Source: Dehalobacterium formicoaceticum (GTDB lineage Bacteria; Bacillota; Dehalobacteriia; Dehalobacteriales; Dehalobacteriaceae). Taken from it: 64,000 bases of DNA. Below are positions 7,957-16,417 of this stretch, piece after piece. Location of the stretch: NCBI RefSeq assembly GCF_002224645.1, contig NZ_CP022121.1, forward strand, positions 372,001-436,000, given 5' to 3'. Below the pieces are notes generated by a model. The model did not search any database and was not told the origin of the DNA. It was given only the letters and a program-made list of their open reading frames with translations. The stretch's first letter is position 1. Every line of letters starts with the position of its first letter. A program made the translations under genes and the position numbers.

Positions 7957-9462
7957 TTGAATATATTGATCGAAAAAATTAAGGAAGTGCTTTTTTCCGT
8001 GCTTCCCATCACCATCATCGTTCTCATCTTGCATTTTACTCTTACCCCTCTGGCGATGCCCCAACTTATGAGATTTATCCTGGGGGCGGTGCTGATCGTT
8101 ATTGGATTATCCATCTTTTTAGTAGGTGTTGATATTGGAATTAGCCCTATTGGCCACTTAATGGGATCAACCATCATGAAAACCAACAAACTCCTGGTCG
8201 TCGGTGTAGCCGGTATCCTGCTGGGTTTTTTTATCTCCATTGCCGAGCCGGATTTGCATATTCTGGCTGGCCAAGTGGATTTTGTGACCGCAGGTGTCAT
8301 TTCCAAACTGAGCATCATTGTCGTTGTGTCCATAGGCATTGCCCTGATGCTGTCCTTAGGTTTAATCAGAATTGCCTATAATATTCCTTTATACAAAGTA
8401 TTAACAGTGCTTTATTTCATCATTTTTATTTTATCCCTTTTTACCTCCCCGGAGTTTTTAGCCATCTCCTTTGACGCTTCCGGAGCCACCACCGGCGCTT
8501 TAACCGTGCCCTTTATCTTAGCCCTGGCTTTTGGTGTTTCCGCCTTAAAAAAGGATAGTAAGGCCTCAGAAAAAGACAGCTTCGGTTTGGTAGCCGTAAC
8601 TTCTACCGGTGCGATCATCACAGTGATGATCATGAATATCTTTTTTAAGACAAATGAGCTCTCCGGCAGCCTTAAATACAATGTGTCCGAATCCGTTTCT
8701 ATCCTGAATCCCTTTATCCAAAAGATCCCTGTGATCGCAGGAGAAATTGCTCTTGCTTTGCTGCCCATTTTAATCCTGCTCCTTCTTTTTCAAAAAGGTT
8801 CCTTTCATCTGACCTCAAAAAGCCTCAGAAAAATCCTGAAAGGCATCTTCTATACCTTTCTGGGACTGGTCTTGTTTTTAGTCGGTGTAAATGCCGGCTT
8901 TATGGACGTAGGCAGTGTGGTCGGATACAGTTTGGCTTCCTTGGATAATAATTTTTATGTGATTCTGGTAGGATTTATTTTAGGTTTAGTCACTATCTTG
9001 GCAGAACCCGCTGTCCATGTCTTAACCCATCAAATTGAAGATGTTACCAGCGGTTATGTGAAAACCAAGGTAGTATTATTGGCCTTGTCCATTGGAGTTG
9101 GTTTTGCCGTAGCCTTGTCCATGATCAGAATCATCGTACCCAATGTGCAATTATGGCATTACCTCTTGCCCGGATACCTAATTGCAATTATCATGAGCTA
9201 TTTAACGCCCAAATTATTTGTTGGAATTGCCTTTGATTCCGGCGGAGTAGCCTCCGGTCCCATGACAGCAACGTTTATTCTGGCTTTTGCTCAAGGTGTG
9301 GCAGAAGCGGTTGAAGGGGCAGATGTTTTAAGAGAGGGATTTGGCGTGATTTCCATGGTTGCCTTAACACCCCTGATCACTTTGCAGATCTTAGGTCTGA
9401 TTTTTAAATTGAAGTCCGGTAAAGGAGGTCTGAAAAATGATGATCAACAGCTGGGATCATAA
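7957..9462 (+). CDS. DUF1538 family membrane transporter-like protein, copy 2
   Basis: This is a paralogue of the 5587-7224 protein, with the same two-half layout and the same landmarks: GVDIGISPIG, IAEPDLHILAGQV, SFDASGATTGA, then GVNAGFMDVG, LAEPAVHVLTHQIED, AFDSGGVASGP. The start was placed at TTG 7957, preceded by AGGAAGTGG, because it aligns the N-terminus with copy 1; a longer frame back to 7879 would overlap the PII gene. It lacks most of the acidic tail of copy 1. It presumably forms a second transporter-PII pair, or a heteromer with copy 1. Confidence 0.85.
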   Translation: MNILIEKIKEVLFSVLPITIIVLILHFTLTPLAMPQLMRFILGAVLIVIGLSIFLVGVDIGISPIGHLMGSTIMKTNKLLVVGVAGILLGFFISIAEPDLHILAGQVDFVTAGVISKLSIIVVVSIGIALMLSLGLIRIAYNIPLYKVLTVLYFIIFILSLFTSPEFLAISFDASGATTGALTVPFILALAFGVSALKKDSKASEKDSFGLVAVTSTGAIITVMIMNIFFKTNELSGSLKYNVSESVSILNPFIQKIPVIAGEIALALLPILILLLLFQKGSFHLTSKSLRKILKGIFYTFLGLVLFLVGVNAGFMDVGSVVGYSLASLDNNFYVILVGFILGLVTILAEPAVHVLTHQIEDVTSGYVKTKVVLLALSIGVGFAVALSMIRIIVPNVQLWHYLLPGYLIAIIMSYLTPKLFVGIAFDSGGVASGPMTATFILAFAQGVAEAVEGADVLREGFGVISMVALTPLITLQILGLIFKLKSGKGGLKNDDQQLGS

Positions 9463-10108
9463 AGAAATTGAATTAATCTATGTGATTGTAAACTTTGGTA
9501 TTGGAAGCAAGGTTGTTAAAATTGCTAAGAAAAACGGCATCACAGGAGGGACCATTCTTTTAGGCAAAGGCACAATAAAAAACCGCCTCTTAGAATTTTT
9601 GGATCTAAACGATACTCGTAAAGAAATCGTGATGATGATTGCCGAAAAATCAGTGAGTGCCCAAGCCTTGGAAAAGTTAAATCAAGAGTTCCATTTCAAC
9701 AAACCCAACCACGGCATCGCTTTTACTTTGACTGTGGATGCAATACTGGGAAGTAAAAAATGCAATATTTCTGATAACATGAATGAAAATAAAGGTGGTG
9801 CAGATACCATGTATAAGGCAATTTTTGTAGTTGTCGATAAAGGCAATGCAGAAGACGTCATTGAAGCGGCACAGAAAGCAGGCTCCCGGGGTGGGACCAT
9901 CATGAACGCCCGCGGTTCCGGAATTCATGAAACCCATACCTTATTCGCCATGCCTATCGAGCCGGAAAAAGAAATTGTCCTGATCCTGGCGGAAAACAAA
10001 CTGACCGAGGAGATCGTTACCTCTATTAAGGAGATCATCCATATTGATGAACCGGGTAAAGGGATCATTTTTATCCTGGATGTAAATAAAACCTACGGTT
10101 TGTATTAA
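9437..10108 (+). CDS. Tandem PII-like signalling protein, copy 2
   Basis: The 223-residue protein again has two PII-like units: LIYVIVNFGIGSKVVKIAKK at the start, and KAIFVVVDKGNAEDVIEAAQ then GGTIMNARGSGIHE in the second half. It overlaps the end of the second DUF1538 gene by 26 bases, and AAAGGAGG lies inside that gene before ATGATG. Domain 2 is more conserved with copy 1 than domain 1. This ends the four-gene operon. Just downstream lie a short AT-rich hairpin and the ABC-F remnant. Confidence 0.8.
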   Translation: MMINSWDHKEIELIYVIVNFGIGSKVVKIAKKNGITGGTILLGKGTIKNRLLEFLDLNDTRKEIVMMIAEKSVSAQALEKLNQEFHFNKPNHGIAFTLTVDAILGSKKCNISDNMNENKGGADTMYKAIFVVVDKGNAEDVIEAAQKAGSRGGTIMNARGSGIHETHTLFAMPIEPEKEIVLILAENKLTEEIVTSIKEIIHIDEPGKGIIFILDVNKTYGLY

Positions 10109-10130
10109 CTTTTTTATCGAAAAAAGCTAT

Positions 10131-10500
10131 TCGGGAGACAGGATGCAAAATACCCTTCTCTCGGATGGCTCCGGACAACTTGCCAATGGGTTTCCACTGC
10201 ACCTGAGGGGCAAAGAGAAAGCGTTCCAGCATTTGAGAGGCACTGATGGTGCCGCCACCCTCTATGGGAATCACTTCCGCCCCCTCTTTAATATAATCAA
10301 TTACTCTTTGATCAGGGTCCATCTCCTGATTTTCCTGGGGGAAAACCCCAGTCTTACCGTGGTGCCTGTTTCCACCCGGCCTTGATCAGGAGGAATCTTC
10401 CCGGCAATAATGTTCAATAAGGTAGATTTCCCAATGCCATTAGGTCCGATAATTCCAATGCGGTCCCGGCGGGTAAAGATATAGTTAAAATCATGAATCA
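10131..10500 (-). pseudogene. Truncated, internally deleted copy of the ABC-F gene at 16.4-18.3 kb
   Basis: The segment 10170-10500 matches 17000-17331 inside the intact ABC-F gene, with about 18 differences over 330 bases by my count. It encodes the second Walker A region (GPNGIGKST) down to KLSG. The outer end, 10131-10169, matches the ABC-F terminator region at 16364-16402. So about 600 bases, including the second signature and Walker B, are missing, with a CTC microhomology at the join. A one-base loss in a G/A run near 10340 breaks the frame. Similarity stops sharply at 10500. It is not functional. Confidence 0.9.
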
Positions 10501-10528
10501 TAAAACCCTACAGTTCCTCAATTGAATT

Positions 10529-11221
10529 CTATAAATCATGGGCCGATTCATTTTCTGGTTCTGCTGCCAAGACTTTTTTTGACCATATAATTGCATTCTC
10601 CTTATCTCTTTTTTCATAATAACAGTCAGCAATTTTCATCATAACTTCAGTATCCGTTGGAGTCAATTGGTTTAATAATATGTACTTCTTAATTGCCTCA
10701 TCATATTTTTCTAAGTAAAACAGTGCTAATCCTTTATTATAAATAGCATCCAGACATTCTTGATCAAACAGATCTGGAGCGTCAAAATCAATCAAAGCCC
10801 CTTCATGCAGTTCTTGGTCAATTTTACAAACAAGGTCAAATTCTATCAGGGCTTTTTCATACAATTTCAGTTGACTATAACATGTTCCTAAGTTAAGATG
10901 GGTTTCAGGTTGGTTCGGATTCAGAGTTAATGATTTTTCATAACATTTCCTTGCTTCCTCGTAATCCTTATTATTGTAATGGTAAATACCTAAGTAATAA
11001 TAAGCATCTTCATCTTCAGGACTTAGTAAAATAGCCTCCTCAAACAATTTTAAAGCCTGGTCCATCACACCCATCTCTAAATATACTCTGCCCAAGTTAA
11101 AGTACGGTCTTTCCCAATCCGGGTAGTCACTGATTAAATCTTTAAATATTTTAATCGCAGAGTCAAATTCTTTAAGCTGCAAATAGCACCGCATCCTTAA
11201 ATTCAGAATGGTAGGCCTCAT
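10529..11221 (-). CDS. Tetratricopeptide repeat protein
   Basis: The 230-residue protein consists of about six TPR units, with repeated motifs such as YFNLGRVYLEMG, YYYLGIYHYNNKDYEEA, HLNLGTCYSQL and KGLALFYLEKYDEA. The frame opens part-way into a repeat, and an in-frame TAA lies two codons upstream, so an N-terminal repeat or signal may have been lost. The nearest AAGGA is about 12 bases from the ATG, a poor distance. It is a scaffold-type protein of unknown partner. Its place next to the Rhs remnant fits a TPR accessory or immunity role, but that is only positional. Confidence 0.65.
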   Translation of the reverse strand: MRPTILNLRMRCYLQLKEFDSAIKIFKDLISDYPDWERPYFNLGRVYLEMGVMDQALKLFEEAILLSPEDEDAYYYLGIYHYNNKDYEEARKCYEKSLTLNPNQPETHLNLGTCYSQLKLYEKALIEFDLVCKIDQELHEGALIDFDAPDLFDQECLDAIYNKGLALFYLEKYDEAIKKYILLNQLTPTDTEVMMKIADCYYEKRDKENAIIWSKKVLAAEPENESAHDL

Positions 11222-11255
11222 AGGTAGTTATTTCCTTCTCTCCGCTTAAACTACA

Positions 11256-11283
11256 AAACCAGGAGGGACCGTCCCCCTGGTTT
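11256..11283. repeat. 28-bp inverted repeat
   Basis: AAACCAGG-A-GGGAC is followed almost directly by its complement GTCCC-CC-TGGTTT, with one mismatch. No clear T-run follows on either strand, so it is not a convincing terminator. It may be a dispersed palindromic element. Confidence 0.55.
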
Positions 11284-11367
11284 ATGAGAAACATTGTATT
11301 AGTAGGCTACAGAATACAACTTGTATTACTGGTCTTTTGTGATCAACCGACTCACGCATTAAATGAA

Positions 11368-11895
11368 TTATTGAAATAACTCTTTAAGAATGGTACTCGC
11401 TTTATAAGCTCCATATCTAAAAGAACCTGTAGTCATAACGTATCCCGAAGCCATGATCATGAGGAACATCAAGTAAGCAAGTACATTTCTTTCTTCTATT
11501 AACACACTGAGACCCGTTACACCGACAAAAATTATTCCAAAACTCATAAACACAGTCATACTTATTCTAAGTCGCATTTTTATAATTATCGCGTTTTGTT
11601 TTATTTCTCCTTTAATTACCGGTGAAAATGCACCTCCTTCAATTTTCCCTCCTTCATTTATACGCGTTATCTTAAAATGTTTTTCCCCAATTTTCCCTTG
11701 AAAAGGTTTTGTAGTGAGATAAACCAGATTCCATAACAATGACGGCGGGGCAACAATGCTTTGCAATTTTTCCCTTATTTCATCTGATTCAAGGTTGGTA
11801 TTAATTTGCAGTGTATAATATGGAATAAAAATGATTACACACCTCCATTTCCAGAATGCCCAAGGTTCATACTTATTAAAAAACTGGCGTTCCAA
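11368..11895 (-). CDS. Small membrane protein, candidate immunity protein to the Rhs tail
   Basis: The coding frame starts inside the last codons of the Rhs gene and gives up to 175 residues. After IPYYTLQINTNLESDEIREK there is a soluble stretch, then two membrane segments (MTVFMSFGIIFVGVTGLSVL and LAYLMFLMIMASGYVMTTGS). The first in-frame start, TTG at 11895, has no ribosome binding site. A strong GGAGGTG occurs near 11836, just before ATC and ATT codons, so a non-standard start near 11825-11830 is possible. Small proteins placed directly behind an Rhs tail are usually cognate immunity proteins; no specific family was recognised. Confidence 0.55.
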   Translation of the reverse strand: MERQFFNKYEPWAFWKWRCVIIFIPYYTLQINTNLESDEIREKLQSIVAPPSLLWNLVYLTTKPFQGKIGEKHFKITRINEGGKIEGGAFSPVIKGEIKQNAIIIKMRLRISMTVFMSFGIIFVGVTGLSVLIEERNVLAYLMFLMIMASGYVMTTGSFRYGAYKASTILKELFQ

Positions 11896-14800
11896 TGTAT
11901 TTATTTAGCTGCTCCTTGATATCATCAGGTAAATTATCGTTCAACCAATTCATTCTCTGTTTGATTTCTTTTTCAATTTGAGCAGCCTTTTGTGGCGAAG
12001 GCTTCATATTCCAAGTATAGGTAACATATCCATGCCCTTCGACCGGATAAAGTGGTGGTTTTGGTGCACCGGTAAAACTAACACCCCGATACTTCCCTGC
12101 TTGAACGTATTCAATGGTTACATATCCGATTGAACCACCTGTTTCACCACCCCATTTGGTCAAATCGTATACTGTCGGAGCATTAGTAATAGTGAGTGTC
12201 CATCCATATCCAACATTTGGTGTAGTTCCTCCTCCTCCAATCGTTATCAGCGCCGTTTTATTTCCCTGATTATCCATTGCATAAGTAAGAGAACCCATTA
12301 CCCCTGGCCCGCCGCCAATTGAACCTGTAGGGCCTGTCGAAATTGTAAAGTTTTGACTATTGGCAATTGATGAATCATCCACCCATAACCGGTTATTCTT
12401 ATCAATGTTTCCTTTATATGCTGTTGTAACACCATTTACTGTAGCATAAGCGGTTTTAGATATATTATCCCAAGAAATTATTGCACCTTTGGGCAGCGCA
12501 TCTCTAAGGACGACTGGGACAAATCCGCTAGGGTCAACAAACTTTATCGGATTATTACTGCAATAAGTATAAAGATTCAAACTAAGTGGATTGTCAATAC
12601 TACCTTCATAAGGATCCTCCGAAATAAACCTGCCAGTGCTTGGATCATAATACCTAGCCCTTAGATAATAAAAGCCGCTTTCTTCATCAAAGTATTCCCC
12701 CGCATAGCGGATGGGGTTCGCGATACTTTCCGTTTTACTGAGAATATTTCCCCATTCGTCATAGGAATAATTGTTAACAATGTTGCCGTTCACATCAACC
12801 ATTTGCACTACATCCACATGTCCGTTGGTGATGTAGTAATAGAAGTTACTCCCTATCTTCCGGGCCAATGGCTGCTTTCCCCAAATTATTTGGGCGATGG
12901 CATTTCCTGCGCCATCAGCTTCTCCGATTACTCTGCCTAGATCATCACAGTAATAATTGATCGTTCCGGCAGGTGTCGTTTTCTTCTTCCTGATTCCTTC
13001 CGAATCATATTGATATTCGTAGGTTTGATTACCGGTTTTAAAATCCGCCAGCTCATCCCAGGCGTTATAGGTAAGTACCCCGGAGATATAGCTGCTTTCT
13101 CCTGTGATGCTTCCATTGGTTTGGGTCCGGTTGCCCCTGGTATCATATTGATACTCAATTTGGTTGCCATTGGGTCTTGTTATCTTCTTCAGGCGGTTTA
13201 AGGCATCGTATTGATAGGTTGTTGTATCCCCATTCTGGTTGATAGATGTGATATTGCCGTTACAATCATACCCATAACTGTACTGGGAAATAATCTGGGT
13301 GCCAATTTGATTTTGTTAAGGTTTTCAGACGGTTCATGTTATCGTAGGTCTTGAGCGTTTTTAGGGTTTGACCATTGTCCAGTGTGGGATAAATTCCGGC
13401 TTTTACCATCCCATCCGGGTAATATTCATAGGTGAATACCTTGGCCCCGGCAGTAATAGTCGTGTTCCTGTTTAAAGTATCATACTGATAGTCCACTGCC
13501 AGGGGTGTGCTGAAAGGATCCGTCACCTTCGTCTGATTTCCCACATCATCGTATTGAAAGGAGATGGCTTTACTCCCCAAGATTTTATTTTTTATTAAAC
13601 CGGTGGAATAATAGGTAAAACTCAGATTTTCCCCGTTTCCTGTATCATCGTTCCAGACCTCATATTTTTCTATTCCCCCATAAGGGCTGATATATTGTCT
13701 GATCCGATCCCGATTAGCCCGCATCTCAAAAAGCTTTCCATCCGGAGCATAGCTCATCGTGGTGATCTTACCCGAAGGATCTTTCATCTCCACCGGCTGT
13801 CCTGCCCTGTTGTACTTAATATTTGTGGTCTCCCCTCCGGGCTGTCTGCTGGATATCAGCAGACCTCTTTCATCATATGCCTTAATTGATGCAAAGGATG
13901 TTGCACCTTCATACTGCTTCATTTCACTGATATTTCCCATTTGATCATACTGGTAATCCACCGTTTGCCTAAAGCATCGGTGACCTTTTCCAGGTTATTC
14001 AGGGCATCATATTGAAAGGCGGTTACATGATCCTCCGGATCTGTTGATGTGATCAAATTCCCCACCAGATCATACTGATATGATTCTTCCACCAAGGCGG
14101 GCGCACCCAGGCCATCCGGATAACCTTTACGATTGATTAGATTTCCCCATTGGTCATACCCCTCGCTGTAATGGTTTTCAGCCACTCCGGTAGACGCAGG
14201 GACAAAATGCGTTGATTCTGTCCGGTTGAAAATGTCATAGTTATAGAGCTGACGATTTCCCTGACTGTCGGTGATCTCTTTGATCCTCTCCCATTCGTCA
14301 AAAGCATAGTTGGTCTGATTGGATTTGGCATCCTTGATCCAGGATAAATTACCGGTAGAGTCATAACTGTAGATTTCTGTGATATATTTGCCCTGATCAT
14401 AATCGTAGTCTTTGGTTAAAAGAAGATTGCCCCGGTCATCATAATAGTCATAGCTGAAGGCATAAGTTGTTTCTGTTGACTGTCCCACAAGGGTTTTCGT
14501 CTTCCTATGGTACACACGATAGGTATGCTGTCCGCCAAGCTCCCCTGGGGCTATGCTCTTGTAATAGCTATATTTTTCTTTGATCAAATAATCCCCGCTT
14601 TGACCTTTGGTGACCGGATAGGTAATCTGATTGACTCGTCCCTGTCCGTCATAACTAAAGTTGGTCACATTACCCAGGGGGTCAGTGCTATTGGTTACAT
14701 TGCCCCAAATAAATTCATAGTTATTATGGGTGACGGAAGTTTTGGCCGTCCCTTCTTCCGTGTAGTGTTCGGTGACCGTAGTGGGAAAGGCATTATAAGC

Positions 14801-14962
14801 TCCGGTGTAGTCATAGGTAATTGTCCTGGTTTTCCCACCCCCCAGTTCTTTCGTCATCTTGGTGAGATTGCCGGGATAAGTCGTATTCTCATAATAATAC
14901 CCAGTGATTTCCCCTTTTTCATTGGTGGATGAAATCAGCCTGCCCTGTAGGTCAAAATCGTT
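11876..14962 (-). pseudogene. Rhs/YD-repeat protein, 5'-truncated and frameshifted
   Basis: Read on the minus strand, the segment encodes a long series of YD repeats (such as YQYDQMGNISEM and YEYQYDSEG), then the Rhs core YYLRARYYDPSTGRFISEDP and a DPSGF boundary, then a 210-residue variable tail. The frame is broken twice: one extra base in the T4 run at 13311-13314, and a loss near 13961-13968 that a 4-base deletion (AAAC) would explain. At the 5' end, coding similarity stops at an in-frame TGA (14963-14965) next to a palindrome; the N-terminal region is absent. The tail begins with a copper-amine-oxidase-like stalk and is then glycine-rich (GHGYVTYTW). The toxin type is unknown. Confidence 0.88.
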
Positions 14963-14972
14963 TCATTCAAGA

Positions 14973-15024
14973 GCACAGTCGGGTAAGCGAGGTGCGTCAC
15001 CGCGCCTCGCTTACCCGACTGTGC
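14973..15024. repeat. 52-bp near-perfect palindrome at the Rhs 5' break
   Basis: Two 24-base arms, the left beginning GCACAGTCGGGTAAGCGAGG, pair at 23 of 24 positions around a TCAC loop. The element is GC-rich in an AT-rich stretch and begins eight bases beyond the last Rhs codon. It lacks a T-run and lies between two minus-strand genes. It could be a REP/MITE-like element or a mark of an insertion event. Confidence 0.85.
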
Positions 15025-15049
15025 ACCCGGATGCATTATAGTTTGTCTC

Positions 15050-15490
15050 TTAAAGAGGTTTGTCCCAATATCTGCGTATTTCATCTATTGCCTTTTGCCT
15101 GTATTGCATTATAATAAAATCTCTACCTACCATCTTAGGATATATTAGATTGCCCAACAATTCATCATGCTTAGAAAAGTATATGTAGTCAGAACCTCTG
15201 GAACCCCTAGGGTAAAAATGTCCTATCCCAATTTCTTTAATTTCATTCCAGTTTAGCTCATTCTTTTTAAATAGCGTTATAAACCTAACTCCAATTTCAT
15301 CAATAACAATTTTTTCCCAAAATAAGTACCATATCATGTAGATTTCTACTAAACACCAAAGTAAAAATATTATCTTTCCTATTTCTTGTTTGCTTAAAAG
15401 CATGATAGAGAAAAAGATGAGAAAAGTTACAACTAAAAATATAGACACAACCAAAATGGCTTTATATTCAAGATATAGAAACCTTTTCAT
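15050..15490 (-). CDS. Membrane protein with bacterial PH-like domain, orphan immunity candidate
   Basis: The protein has 146 residues from the ATG at 15490, which has AGGAGGG at good spacing. Two membrane helices (ILVVSIFLVVTFLIFFSIML and IIFLLWCLVEIYMIWYLFW) are followed by a beta-rich domain: EKIVIDEIGVRFITLFKKN, then LNWNEIKEIGIGHF. That layout is common in small membrane proteins with a PH-like fold found in toxin immunity loci. It lies upstream of the Rhs remnant, on the far side of the palindrome. It may be a retained immunity gene for a lost toxin. Confidence 0.6.
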   Translation of the reverse strand: MKRFLYLEYKAILVVSIFLVVTFLIFFSIMLLSKQEIGKIIFLLWCLVEIYMIWYLFWEKIVIDEIGVRFITLFKKNELNWNEIKEIGIGHFYPRGSRGSDYIYFSKHDELLGNLIYPKMVGRDFIIMQYRQKAIDEIRRYWDKPL

Positions 15491-15551
15491 TGAATCCCTC
15501 CTACTCTTTTCCTTATAAAACAAAACAATATTCTAAGTATTTAATCAGGTA

Positions 15552-16073
15552 CTATAAATAACAACTTATAATATAGCCATTCATACTAAAGTAAAATCTG
15601 ATATTCTGTTTATTAATACTTACCGTATGAATAGGTAGTAGTAAAATAACTGTTACTGTAATTGGTAAGAAGCGTGTCATACCAATCAGTAAAATTCCAT
15701 TATTGTGCATGATTGAATTTCCATACCCTGTTATATGCGGCTTAAATATTGGATCAAAATACGTCGAGCCCATATTATAAATGGTGGTGAGGGTAGCCTC
15801 CGCTGTTACCCAATTATTTCTGGTAGCCTATGCTGAATTAAAAATTCCTTACATTGAGCTATTAAAGGCCAAGCCATCATCAAAACTTAAAGCTGTTGTA
15901 GCGGCACGCTTTAATAAATTTTGAGTTTGGATATTATACATGCCCAAAATATTACCTGTGACTCCAGAAATAGCTCCAAAAGCAAGCCCTGTAACTCCAG
16001 ATGCCACTCCACTCCCAAGATTAACATTATTAAAAGCATTGTGTAGAGATTTCCTTACTTCCAAATCCTTCAT
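15552..16073 (-). pseudogene. Decayed ORF with two in-frame stops
   Basis: A single reading frame runs from ATG 16073 to 15552, interrupted by TAA at 15849-15851 and TAG about seven codons later. The N-terminal part has GSGVASGVTGLAFGAISGVT, a glycine/alanine-rich hydrophobic stretch. After the stops the frame continues NNWVTAEATLTTIYNMGSTY and a PHITGYGNSIMHNNG segment, then a hydrophobic helix. Continuity of frame and composition across the stops suggests one former gene. I recognise no family. The remnant lies between the ABC-F gene and the orphan immunity candidate. Confidence 0.4.
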
Positions 16074-16279
16074 CCCCTCTTCACAATCATATATCCTCTG
16101 AACTTAATTTTAGTTTAAGTGATTTACCTTGATTTTTATTTATCCCCCTGTTCTATATTTTGCTATACTTAATATATTTTATCATAATATGTTGTTTATT
16201 TGTTTTATTCGACATAATATGTCATGTTGTGACAATAATACCCAGTGTTATGTGGCATAATCAAAGAATAACAAAAATA

Positions 16280-16328
16280 GGGCCTTGCTAAATGTACAGA
16301 ATTGTTCATCTTGCAACGGCCTTTTTTA
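16280..16328 (+). terminator. Terminator-like hairpin in a geneless stretch
   Basis: GGCCTTGC pairs with GCAACGGCC, with one bulge, across a 30-base loop and is followed by TTTTTT on the plus strand. No plus-strand gene is seen upstream, so it may be a relic. The rest of 16074-16356 is AT-rich with no recognisable gene. Confidence 0.4.
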
Positions 16329-16356
16329 GATAACACGAAGGGAGCTTAACATATAA

Positions 16357-16401
16357 AGCCATCCGGGAGACTGTTACAAAATATCCTTCTCTCGGATGGC
16401 T
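16357..16401 (-). terminator. Terminator of the intact ABC-F gene
   Basis: AGCCATCCG-GGAGA pairs with TCTCTCGGATGGCT around about 17 bases, directly downstream of the ABC-F stop. A degraded version of the same hairpin survives next to the remnant at 10.13 kb. Confidence 0.7.
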
Positions 16402-16417
16402 CTTATTATCAAATAAA

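Noticed and set aside
8412-8768. Antisense open frame within the second DUF1538 gene
   Set aside because: It mirrors the codon pattern of the membrane protein on the other strand and has no ribosome binding site or family match.
9677-9937. Antisense open frames within the second PII-like gene
   Set aside because: They have no site or motif; the sense strand encodes a clear PII-like protein.
14963-14965. In-frame TGA at the start of the Rhs remnant as another selenocysteine codon
   Set aside because: It is not in a redox motif, coding similarity ends at this point, and it borders a palindrome. A truncation boundary explains it better.
15849-15851. Stop codons inside 15552-16073 as recoding events
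   Set aside because: They are TAA and TAG seven codons apart, with no motif or hairpin to support readthrough; decay is simpler.
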